Shown here: positions 45,253-53,519 of the stretch, one piece after another
How positions within the stretch are numbered: the first letter of the stretch is position 1
How the letters are laid out: each line of letters opens with the position of its first letter
Assembly: GCF_040371085.1 (NCBI RefSeq)
Contig: NZ_JAMBMT010000001.1
Span: forward strand, 248,001-312,000
Length of the DNA stretch: 64,000 bases
Direction of reading: 5' to 3'
Source of the DNA: Psychrobacter sp. AH5
GTDB taxonomy: Bacteria > Pseudomonadota > Gammaproteobacteria > Pseudomonadales > Moraxellaceae
The notes under the pieces: model-generated
Database searches by the model: none
What the model was told of the DNA's origin: nothing
What the model saw: the letters and a program-made list of their open reading frames with translations, nothing else
Position numbers and translations under genes: made by a program

Positions 45253-45501
45253 AGGATTACTAGAACTTTATAAAGTGATAAATAGATCGCTATTATAAGT
45301 TAAATCTAGCTGACTTTTAAGTGAAATCTAAGTTGCTGCTAATAAGCGGTAATATAGAGATTATTTGAAAGACTTGAGGCATTAATTGAGCGTATTTATA
45401 GTGCTATCATAGAGGTATTTGATGAGTTAATCATTCAAGAAGATCGACAATTTTGACAATCGAACAGCTCCCTAACCTCAAAAGCAACAAGGCCCAATGC
45501 T

Positions 45502-46431
45502 ATGTTATTTATCGAGACGGATTCGCCGCCCCCTTTTTATCAAGAAAAGCTAACGCCAGCGCGACGCAAGCAGTTAGATCAGTGGTTTATTGGTCATCGT
45601 ACCCAGCAGTATTATCTCAAACGTTTTGAAGAGTTTGATAAGCAAGGCTATTTATCACCTAAATGGCATTGGGCGGCTTTTTTTATTACCTTTCCCTGGC
45701 TGCTGTACCGTAAGCGTTATATGGATGCTATCGTCTATAGTGTCGCTGGTTGGTCGTTTATTCAGCTAACTATTACTATCGTGTTGGTGTTTTTTGAATT
45801 TGCCGCCATGTCATTTATCCCAGATGCTTACCAGATGCCCGTACGCATAGCTATTGCAGCGATTATCTGGTTCTACTGGTCGTTTATGGTGGCACGCTGG
45901 ACAGATGCTTATTACTACCGAATGGCAAGGCGTGAGATTGCCGATGCGTTAGATAATCATCCGCGCGATGAGGCCGCGCAAAAAGCCCATCTACGCCGTG
46001 AGGGTGGGGTAAGCTTATTTGGTTTAGGATTAGGCTTTGCTATCTTCGCTTTTGCATTGATGGTTATCAAGGTGCAGTTTTTGCCCATTATTGCTAAGCC
46101 CAAAGAGAATGAGGTGCTATTTGATGCTTATGATATTACCAAAACGGCGCAAAATAAAGTGGCTTTGGCTTATCAAAAAACCGGTCGCTGCCCGGTCGAT
46201 TTGCCTATAGATATGGGCAACAATAAAATAAAAGTCACTGTTGCTACTCAAGCTGCTGGCGTACCAGAAACCGACTGTACAGTAACAGGGACTATCCAAA
46301 ACGTGCATTTTCCGCTGCGTTATCTCAATGGTCAGACACTAGTTTTTTATCATCTACCTGAGAATGATAATTGGCGTTGCACCAGCTCGCTTAATGAGAA
46401 GCAAGCTCCGGCTTACTGCATAGCGGACTAA
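45502..46431 (+). CDS. DUF2628-like membrane protein with a pilin-like C-terminal domain
   Basis: Four hydrophobic segments lie at about residues 55-69, 76-98, 113-131 and 170-190. The first part, WHWAAFFITFPWLLYRKRYMDA, is the aromatic-rich signature of DUF2628 proteins. After the last helix a soluble domain of about 115 residues begins with AYDITKTAQNKVALAYQKTGRCP and ends with NWRCTSSLNEKQAPAYCIAD. This resembles the globular part of type IV pilins: a helix leading to a Gly-x-Cys-Pro, and a closing W-x-C loop before a C-terminal Cys. No prepilin leader is present. It is a single gene, divergent from trmB; the role is unknown. Confidence 0.7.
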   Translation: MLFIETDSPPPFYQEKLTPARRKQLDQWFIGHRTQQYYLKRFEEFDKQGYLSPKWHWAAFFITFPWLLYRKRYMDAIVYSVAGWSFIQLTITIVLVFFEFAAMSFIPDAYQMPVRIAIAAIIWFYWSFMVARWTDAYYYRMARREIADALDNHPRDEAAQKAHLRREGGVSLFGLGLGFAIFAFALMVIKVQFLPIIAKPKENEVLFDAYDITKTAQNKVALAYQKTGRCPVDLPIDMGNNKIKVTVATQAAGVPETDCTVTGTIQNVHFPLRYLNGQTLVFYHLPENDNWRCTSSLNEKQAPAYCIAD

Positions 46432-46450
46432 TAATAGCGCAAAACAATAA

Positions 46451-48340
46451 TTAACCGTTGGAGTCTGGTACCGAGCTTTTTTCTTTATCATCAACAACGA
46501 TAGCTTGGTTTCTAAGCTCTTCGTAAAACTCGCTTAAGTCCATTTTGCGCGCCTTGTCGATATCTTCATCAAATAGGCTTTCAAGCTCTGCCATCGCTGA
46601 TTGTGCTGATTCAATCATGCTGGCTTCATCGTCATAGATGGCTTGTTGACGCTCGATGAGATCATCATCGTAATCACGAAACGTCTGTACCGTCTCGCGT
46701 GCTTTTTCAGGAGAGATGCCTAATAGTTGTAGCGACTCGCGTGACATATCTAACGATGAGAGGTAAGTCTCACGCCAAATGTGACGGACGCCTACTTCGC
46801 GTAAGCGGTAATAATGCTGTCTATCACGGGCACGGGCTAAAAGAATTAAATCAGGGTAGTTCTTATGCAAATACTCAGCCGTGGTGATAGAGCGCTCTAA
46901 ATCATCAATGGCTAAAATGAATAGCTTAGCTTTACTAATGCCAGCGGCGCGCAGAATCTCAGGGTTTTTGGGATCGCCATAATAGACCTGATTACCAAAT
47001 TTGCGTACAAAATCCACTCGATTAGCCGAGCGCTCAATAGCAGTAAATTCGATATTGTGCATCCGTAACACGCGGCCAATAATCTGACCAATACGGCCAA
47101 AACCGGCGATAATGACCTGATGCTCATGATCAGGAATGGTATCGTATTCGCGGCTAGGCTTACGCTTAGCAAATAAAGGCTCGCCGACTTTTTCTAACAA
47201 TAAAAAAGCCAGTGGTGTCAGTGCCATAGAGATGGTCACTACTAAATTAAGAGTATTAGCCAGCTCAGGCTGTAACACATTTTGCGCGCTTGCCACACTA
47301 AACAACACAAAGGCAAACTCACCGCCCTGCGCTAAAGTCACCCCAAGTCTGATACTGGTCGGTGAGCGATTCCCTGAGAGCTTGGCAATAGCCGCTACCA
47401 CTGCAAACTTAATAAACATCAAGGCCATCGCACAGCCTACAATAAACACCGGCTTTGCCATAATGAGCTTGACATCGGTGAGCATACCGACTGACATAAA
47501 AAACAGCCCTAACAGCAGCCCCTTAAAGGGCTCAATACTTGCTTCTAGCTCGTGACGGTACTCTGAATCCGCCAATAGTACCCCTGTCAAAAACGCTCCT
47601 AAAGCCATCGACAGACCGATTTGCTCCATCAAAATAGAGACGCCCATCACAATAAATAAAGCCACAGCGGTTAACAGCTCGGTTGCGCCACTAGAGGCTA
47701 CGAATTTGAAAAAAGGCCTGACGATATAACGGCTAGAGAAAATTAGACCGGCAAAAACGGCGAATACTTTGCCAAAATAAATCAAGTCATAACTTTGTTC
47801 GCGTACCCCTGATAAAAAAGGAATGACGGCGAGTAGTGGAATAACGGCGATATCTTGAAATAACAAAATAGTAAAAGCTTCGCGACCATGAGTGCTAGAG
47901 AGCTGCTGCTTTTCGGTGAGTATCTGTAAGACAAAAGCGGTAGAGGAGAGCGCTAAACCAAAGCCGACGATAAAAGCGGTGTCCCAAGCTAAAGCGAAAA
48001 GCTGATGCAAGATAACCATCAGTAGCACACCGGTTAAACCCACTTGTAAGCCGCCAAGCACAAAGATGGAACGACGCAGCGCCCATAGACGCGAGGGCTG
48101 TAGCTCAAGGCCAATGATAAACAGCAGCATAACTACGCCAAATTCGGAGAAATGCAGCAAACTCTCGGCATCACCTGCGACATCTAGCGCGCTTGGCCCT
48201 AGTATCAGTCCCGTAATTAGATAGCCCAAAACCGTAGCAATACCAAAGCGTTTGCCAAGAGGCACGAATAGTAATGCTGCTCCCAAAAAAATAGTCGCTT
48301 GTAACATCAAGTTTGGAGAGCCGGTGGCGGCTGCGAACAT
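46451..48340 (-). CDS. Kef-type potassium/proton antiporter (CPA2 family)
   Basis: The N-terminal 370 residues form 12 or so membrane helices with family landmarks LGYLITGLILGP, FGVVMLLFIIGLELQPSRLW and FGLALSSTAFVLQIL. A cytoplasmic RCK/TrkA-N domain follows with VIIAGFGRIGQIIGRVL and YYGDPKNPEILRAAG, able to bind NAD(H) or a similar ligand. A helical acidic tail of about 80 residues closes the protein. This is the arrangement of KefB/KefC, which release potassium on electrophile stress and are gated by glutathione adducts; glutathione dependence here is only inferred. AAGGA precedes the start. It follows an unknown gene after 63 bases. Confidence 0.9.
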   Translation of the reverse strand: MFAAATGSPNLMLQATIFLGAALLFVPLGKRFGIATVLGYLITGLILGPSALDVAGDAESLLHFSEFGVVMLLFIIGLELQPSRLWALRRSIFVLGGLQVGLTGVLLMVILHQLFALAWDTAFIVGFGLALSSTAFVLQILTEKQQLSSTHGREAFTILLFQDIAVIPLLAVIPFLSGVREQSYDLIYFGKVFAVFAGLIFSSRYIVRPFFKFVASSGATELLTAVALFIVMGVSILMEQIGLSMALGAFLTGVLLADSEYRHELEASIEPFKGLLLGLFFMSVGMLTDVKLIMAKPVFIVGCAMALMFIKFAVVAAIAKLSGNRSPTSIRLGVTLAQGGEFAFVLFSVASAQNVLQPELANTLNLVVTISMALTPLAFLLLEKVGEPLFAKRKPSREYDTIPDHEHQVIIAGFGRIGQIIGRVLRMHNIEFTAIERSANRVDFVRKFGNQVYYGDPKNPEILRAAGISKAKLFILAIDDLERSITTAEYLHKNYPDLILLARARDRQHYYRLREVGVRHIWRETYLSSLDMSRESLQLLGISPEKARETVQTFRDYDDDLIERQQAIYDDEASMIESAQSAMAELESLFDEDIDKARKMDLSEFYEELRNQAIVVDDKEKSSVPDSNG

Positions 48341-48403
48341 AGTAAATCCTTAGCGGTCGATATAAAACGTAACGTTATTATTAATCAAAAAAAGGCTATT
48401 GGC

Positions 48404-49108
48404 TTATTTTTTTCGATAAATTTTCCACATTGAGTTATCGGCAATCGGATTACTATAGGCATCATTACGACGTTTGCGCGGTGTTTGCCGACTATCGACA
48501 ATTTTGAAATCAGGCAAAGCATGGACAATCAGTCCGGTACGATAAAAGCGGACGCGCTCAGGCTCTAACATCTCGCCCTTACTATCTCGGCAAAAGACAT
48601 AGGCGCGCAAATCAATAAACTCGCGATGGGCTACCAAACGCGCTTCATCATCATTAGCAAAAACCGCTGCCATACGCTCAAGCTCTTGCTCACTATAATC
48701 ACCGCATTTTTCAACCAAAGCGGCTACTGAGCCAAAGCTTTTGGACTCTTTGGCACGAGTTTTGGTTAGGTGTAGGCGCTGCACATGAAAGATAAACTGC
48801 GGTATCTCTAAGCTGGCAGGTAGGGGCAGATAATCAGGAGGCAGATAAGCGGCAGGATAAAAAGCCATGGCTCTATCTATTAGCGGTTGCCAGCGCTGCC
48901 GATACGCTTGTACCTCCTTCAGATTGCCCTCAAAGATAGGCATATCGCGAATTTGACGCAGAATATCAGGCGGAAACTGCTCGTTACGAAAACTGGCAAT
49001 ATCTTCTTGTAGCGCCGATAACAGCGCTTTCGCCTGCTTTTTACCGTCTTTTGAGACAGGGTCATCGATGTAGTCGGGGGCAACAAAAGCTGCTGAGCGT
49101 CTAGACAT
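48404..49108 (-). CDS. Hypothetical protein (234 aa)
   Basis: I do not recognise a family. The protein is soluble, basic at the end, without signal peptide. Notable parts are FPPDILRQIRDMPIFEGNLKEVQAYRQRWQPLI, PAAYLPPDYLPLPASLEIPQF and LRAYVFCRDSKGEMLEPERVRFYRTGLIVHAL. It precedes the Kef-type antiporter on the same strand at 63 bases, so co-transcription is possible. The start lacks a strong ribosome binding site. Confidence 0.7.
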   Translation of the reverse strand: MSRRSAAFVAPDYIDDPVSKDGKKQAKALLSALQEDIASFRNEQFPPDILRQIRDMPIFEGNLKEVQAYRQRWQPLIDRAMAFYPAAYLPPDYLPLPASLEIPQFIFHVQRLHLTKTRAKESKSFGSVAALVEKCGDYSEQELERMAAVFANDDEARLVAHREFIDLRAYVFCRDSKGEMLEPERVRFYRTGLIVHALPDFKIVDSRQTPRKRRNDAYSNPIADNSMWKIYRKK

Positions 49109-49310
49109 GGCAATGGCTCATTCGTAAATAAGTAAAGATAATAACAACCGTTTTTTGGTCAAATAACATCTTAAAAAGCCGTTCATTATAGATAAAGCGA
49201 TAGTTATTATAACCTTATAAACGTCTACACGTTCAAGTTGTTTGCAAACAGGTTTTATGTTTTTTGGAGTTAAAGAGATGCTAAAGCACTATCAAAACCA
49301 GTCTTATAGA

Positions 49311-50495
49311 TCAATGATTGTGCCCCATATGGCTACCTGTATTTGTTACTGGGCGCTCAGAGATGTCACAAACTAGCGCGTCACTATGAGTCATGGTTTG
49401 GGGATGCGATAGACTTTCGACCTGAATAGTAGCATGATGAATACTAAGCGCTAATAGGCTTTGTTCCAAATTTGCAATCAGTACGCTTGACTCAGAGATG
49501 CTCATATCACCATCAACCACGACGTGACAAGATAGCGCGTTTAGACCACTAGTGATGCTCCAGACATGCAAATCGTGAACCCTATGCACTAGCGGATGGC
49601 TAAGTAATTGCGCCTCAACCTCAACCAAAGAGATACCCGCAGGCGTACCTTCCATAAGAATATGCACCGAATCCCGTACCACCCGATAGCCACTGATTAA
49701 GATTAAAATAGCGACAATGACCGAAGCGAGCGCATCGGCCCATAACCAGCCAAATCCTATCATAAGTAGCGCGGCAATAATCGCTGCCACAGAACCCATC
49801 AAATCGCTCAAAACATGCAGATAAGCGCTTTGCATATTTAGATTAACTGGCTCTTTTGTCTCTGTTTTTTTATTATCTAGCGCGTTATTAAGATTAGATG
49901 ATGCTGACTTTGCACTATTGTTATCATTATCATGTGCGTGACTATGGCCATGTCCATTACCAGCGCTGCTACCTCTATGCATCAGCCATGCTACTAAAAT
50001 GTTTATTAACATACCAATAGTGGCAATGATAAGCATGCCTTGCGTGGCGATATCAGGCGGCGAATTAAAGCGTTTGATAGCCTCATAAAAAATCATCAGC
50101 GCGATAATGACCAGCGTGGCACCATTGACACCAGCGACCAAAATCTCAAAACGCTTATAGCCAAAGGTTTTTTGATGAGTGGCGGCCTTTTCGCCAATCT
50201 TGAACGCCATCAAAGTAGCGCCTAAGGCTACGGCGTCGCTAAGCATGTGACCGGCATCAGAGAGTAGCGCTAGACTGCCGGTGAGCCAGCCACCAATAGC
50301 TTCGATAATCATGTAGCCGGTGATGATAACAAAGCTAATCAGTAAAGTACGCTGATAGCCTTTGGTATCTCGCGGCGCAGTAGTCTGCTCTAAATGCTCG
50401 TCGTGATCATGATGGTCTTCATCATCGTAGCGATGATTATTGGTATCATTATCAAGAGGATTGTGGTCTTTATGGTTGGAATGATTGGCACTCAT
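49311..50495 (-). CDS. Cation diffusion facilitator (CzcD/ZitB-like)
   Basis: This is an inner-membrane divalent metal/proton antiporter, most likely for zinc efflux. Six membrane helices are present with SLALLSDAGHMLSDAVALGATL, in which the Asp and His residues build the transport site, and a second site in YLHVLSDLMGSVAA. Both the N-terminal 35 residues and the loop around residues 175-200 (HGHGHSHAHDNDN) are His/Asp-rich and should bind metal. The C-terminal domain with HVWSITSGLNALSCHVVV is typical. The protein ends in HMGHNH. The metal is inferred, not shown. Confidence 0.92.
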   Translation of the reverse strand: MSANHSNHKDHNPLDNDTNNHRYDDEDHHDHDEHLEQTTAPRDTKGYQRTLLISFVIITGYMIIEAIGGWLTGSLALLSDAGHMLSDAVALGATLMAFKIGEKAATHQKTFGYKRFEILVAGVNGATLVIIALMIFYEAIKRFNSPPDIATQGMLIIATIGMLINILVAWLMHRGSSAGNGHGHSHAHDNDNNSAKSASSNLNNALDNKKTETKEPVNLNMQSAYLHVLSDLMGSVAAIIAALLMIGFGWLWADALASVIVAILILISGYRVVRDSVHILMEGTPAGISLVEVEAQLLSHPLVHRVHDLHVWSITSGLNALSCHVVVDGDMSISESSVLIANLEQSLLALSIHHATIQVESLSHPQTMTHSDALVCDISERPVTNTGSHMGHNH

Positions 50496-50614
50496 AAATA
50501 CGCCCTATATGGTTAACGGTTTAAATTTAACACATATCTATTTTGGGCGCTGTAATCACCGAGTAAGCGTAGCCTTAGCAAAGGTATCCATTTAGCAGTT
50601 AAGCGCTTAAGCCC

Positions 50615-52870
50615 TTACCAACCGACAGGATCAATATCTAAGGTAAGCTTGAGATACTTAGTGCTAGGTAAAGCTAGCACTGGCTGCCACCATAAGTTAA
50701 GAATATGATGAAGCTGAGCTCTATCTTTAGCTAACAGCAGTAATTGCGAGTGATAGCGGCTATTTTTTTTACTCATTGGCGCATCAATAGGGCCTAGCAC
50801 GGCAAGCTTATGATCTGTAGGTAAATTAGCTACCGCGTCTTTGAGCGCTTGGGTAGTGGCGGCTAAGGTTTTGCCTTCACAGCGAATCAATGCGGCATGG
50901 CTAAAGGGAGGCAGCCCCATCATTTTGCGCTCTTGTAATAAGGACTGGGCAAAGGATTGATAGCCATCTTTGACAAGCTTAAGCAGTAGCGGATTATCAG
51001 GTTGGAGCGTTTGAATTAACACGCGACCGGCTTTATCGCCGCGTCCAGCACGCCCCGCGACTTGGATCATTAGCTGAGCGGTATGCTCAGGCGAGCGAAA
51101 GTCTGCCGATAAAAAGCCTCTATCAGCATTAGGCAAGCAAACCAGCGTAACATTAGGAAAATGATGACCTTTGGCGACCATCTGTGTGCCGACTAATATC
51201 GCAGGCTTGCCTTCGTTGATACGCTGATAGATATTCTCCCAACTGTCTTTACCCCTAGTGGTATCACGATCAATTTGAATAATAGGGTAGAGAGTCTTGC
51301 TGGTTTGCGGATTGGCAAAAAGCGCGTGCAGATTTTGGCTAAGCCTTGTGGTGCCTATGCCTTTGGCGTCTAAGTTTTGGCTCGCGCAGTCCGGACAGGC
51401 AGTGGGGATATAAGCTTGCCAGTCACAGTGATGGCATTTGAGGTAAGAGTTGCTATGATTTTGGTTACTATAATGCACGGTCAAATGAGCATCACAGCGC
51501 GGACAGTCCGCTTGCCAGCCACAAGCTTCACAAAGCAGGACGGGGGCATAGCCGCGGCGGTTTAGGAATATAAGTACTTGATCGCCAGCTTCTAAGGTTT
51601 GGCGAATGGCGTTAATCAGATCGTCAGTCAGTCCCGTATCGAAACGCGCGCCATTATCTTGGACTTGTTGGTGAGTACTTTGCAAACGGGCATCTATTAG
51701 CTGCATCGTGGCAGGTTTGGCACTTCCAGGACGGCTAATCAATCGACATTCAATAAGCTTGGCCTCTTCAACTAACTTTAGGTGCTCAAGTGTCGGTGTA
51801 GCGGTACCTAGCACTACTGGAACCTTGTATTGGAGTCCACGATATAGCGCCACATCCGCTGCATGATAGCGTAGCGTATCTTGCTGTTTATACGAGCCAT
51901 CATGCGCCTCATCGACGATAATTAGCCCTAAATTGGCAAAAGGATAAAGCACCGCTGAGCGGGTACCGATGATGATTTGAGCGTGACCGGTGCGGCAATC
52001 TTGCCAACCTTGCAAGCGATAAGTGTTCGTCATGCCTGAATGTAATAGTACTATTTGCGCGGCAAAACGACTGGCAAAACGCGCTCGAGTCTGCGGTGTC
52101 AGGCCAATCTCTGGCACTAGTATGAGCACTTGCTTGCCCGCTTCCAATACTGTTTGCATCGCTTGCAAATACACTTCGGTTTTACCACTACCAGTAATGC
52201 CGTTGAGTAAGATACCGGCATAGTGCTCAGCTTGGTGAGCGGCAACAATAATCTCAACCGCGTGCTGTTGCTCATCATTGAGAGTGAGAGGCATTTTGGC
52301 TAAGCTTACTAGCTTTGGAGCCGATTTGTGCTCAATATAGCGCTCAATCAAACCTTTATCTTCTAGCGTTTTTAAAAAGCTACGCTGCATCCCTTCTAAC
52401 AATAAAACATCTTCACTTGCACCGCGCTTGCCATGTAACTTTAGCATATCAAATTGCTGTTTTTGTTTATTGGCATTTGGATGAAAATCAGCATCAGTAA
52501 CGTGCGGTAAAATACGCCAATGGGTAATTAGCAAGTCCAGTGGCTTACCTTGGCGCACTAAGCTTGGTAGCATGACTGATAATACATCACCTAAAGGATA
52601 ATGGTAATAGCGCGCCAACCAATGCGCCAGCTTTAGTAAAGGACTATCGACGATAGGCTCATCATCCAAACAGCGAGTGATAGCTTTGAGCTTATTTACA
52701 GGTACATCGCTATCGAATCTTGCCCTATGAGTCACTACAATACCAATCAAGGTTTGCCTACCAAAAGACACCTCTACGCGGCTACCTATTTTGGGTAGGG
52801 CAAAGTCTGCGGGCACGCTGTAGTCAAATACCCGATAAAGGGGTACCGGTAGGGCAACTTGTAGCAACAT
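50615..52870 (-). CDS. priA: Primosomal replication protein N' (helicase PriA)
   Basis: PriA restarts stalled replication forks and reloads DnaB. An N-terminal DNA-binding part, the helicase motif LLNGITGSGKTEVYLQ, the DEAH box IIVDEAHDGSYKQ and two zinc-binding clusters (CEACGWQADCPRC and CHHCDWQAYIPTACPDC, eight cysteines) are visible, then the C-terminal helicase half with QVAGRAGRGDKAG. I chose ATG 52870 (MLLQVALPVPLYRVFDY), which agrees with the family start; a TTG at 52885 in the same frame is less likely. The length is about 750 residues. Confidence 0.95.
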   Translation of the reverse strand: MLLQVALPVPLYRVFDYSVPADFALPKIGSRVEVSFGRQTLIGIVVTHRARFDSDVPVNKLKAITRCLDDEPIVDSPLLKLAHWLARYYHYPLGDVLSVMLPSLVRQGKPLDLLITHWRILPHVTDADFHPNANKQKQQFDMLKLHGKRGASEDVLLLEGMQRSFLKTLEDKGLIERYIEHKSAPKLVSLAKMPLTLNDEQQHAVEIIVAAHQAEHYAGILLNGITGSGKTEVYLQAMQTVLEAGKQVLILVPEIGLTPQTRARFASRFAAQIVLLHSGMTNTYRLQGWQDCRTGHAQIIIGTRSAVLYPFANLGLIIVDEAHDGSYKQQDTLRYHAADVALYRGLQYKVPVVLGTATPTLEHLKLVEEAKLIECRLISRPGSAKPATMQLIDARLQSTHQQVQDNGARFDTGLTDDLINAIRQTLEAGDQVLIFLNRRGYAPVLLCEACGWQADCPRCDAHLTVHYSNQNHSNSYLKCHHCDWQAYIPTACPDCASQNLDAKGIGTTRLSQNLHALFANPQTSKTLYPIIQIDRDTTRGKDSWENIYQRINEGKPAILVGTQMVAKGHHFPNVTLVCLPNADRGFLSADFRSPEHTAQLMIQVAGRAGRGDKAGRVLIQTLQPDNPLLLKLVKDGYQSFAQSLLQERKMMGLPPFSHAALIRCEGKTLAATTQALKDAVANLPTDHKLAVLGPIDAPMSKKNSRYHSQLLLLAKDRAQLHHILNLWWQPVLALPSTKYLKLTLDIDPVGW

Positions 52871-52974
52871 AAATAATGCTCGCAACCTTATTAAGGACTA
52901 TAACTCATATCAAAATAGTAGGGACTAACTAAAGAGTGCTGTAGTTGTGCCAAAACTCATGCTCTAAAACAAAC

Positions 52975-53014
52975 AAGCCCAAAGTGCCGTTGTTAATAAC
53001 TGCATTTTGGGCTT
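52975..53014 (-). terminator. Probable terminator of ridA (minus strand)
   Basis: AAGCCCAAAGTGC and GCATTTTGGGCTT pair with small irregularities around a 15-base loop; on the minus strand a T-rich stretch follows. It lies between ridA and priA. Confidence 0.55.
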
Positions 53015-53070
53015 AAGCTTTGATAACTATTTATACTCTTTGTCACGCTTCTAGTATAGGTTATAAGCAG

Positions 53071-53451
53071 TTATTCTAGATATAAAATAGACTCAATCTC
53101 GACCACACCGCCTTTAGGGAGCGCTGCAACTTGTACCGCTGCACGTGCTGGATAAGGCTCGCTTAGATTGGCTACAAATACTTCATTCAAAGCGGCAAAA
53201 TCATTTAAGTCTGTCAAAGAGACATTGAATTTGACCACATCATTGATAGTGCCGCCAGCGGCTTCACAGATCGCTTTGATATTTTCAAACACTTGCTTAG
53301 CTTGTGCTTCAAAGCCTTCTTTTAGCTCCATGGTTTTAGGATCAAAACCAAGCTGACCTGAGATATAAACGGTGTTGCCTACTTTGACCGCTTGTGAATA
53401 AGTGCCAACAGCAGCTGGCGCTTTATCGGTTTGGATAGTTTGACGACTCAT
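53071..53451 (-). CDS. ridA: Reactive intermediate/imine deaminase RidA
   Basis: RidA hydrolyses reactive enamine/imine intermediates from PLP enzymes such as threonine dehydratase. The 126-residue YjgF/YER057c/UK114 protein shows AVGTYSQAVKVGNTVYISGQLGFDP and a C-terminal YPARAAVQVAALPKGGVVEIE with the conserved Arg that holds the substrate carboxylate. ATG 53451 has AAGGA 7 bases upstream; an ATG two codons earlier does not. It lies 68 bases behind spoT on the same strand, the usual spoT-ridA pair. Confidence 0.95.
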   Translation of the reverse strand: MSRQTIQTDKAPAAVGTYSQAVKVGNTVYISGQLGFDPKTMELKEGFEAQAKQVFENIKAICEAAGGTINDVVKFNVSLTDLNDFAALNEVFVANLSEPYPARAAVQVAALPKGGVVEIESILYLE

Positions 53452-53519
53452 AATCATTCCTTAAATAAAATAAAATAAATAGTAAATAGTATAGGAGGTT
53501 GTATTTATAAAAGCAGCAC

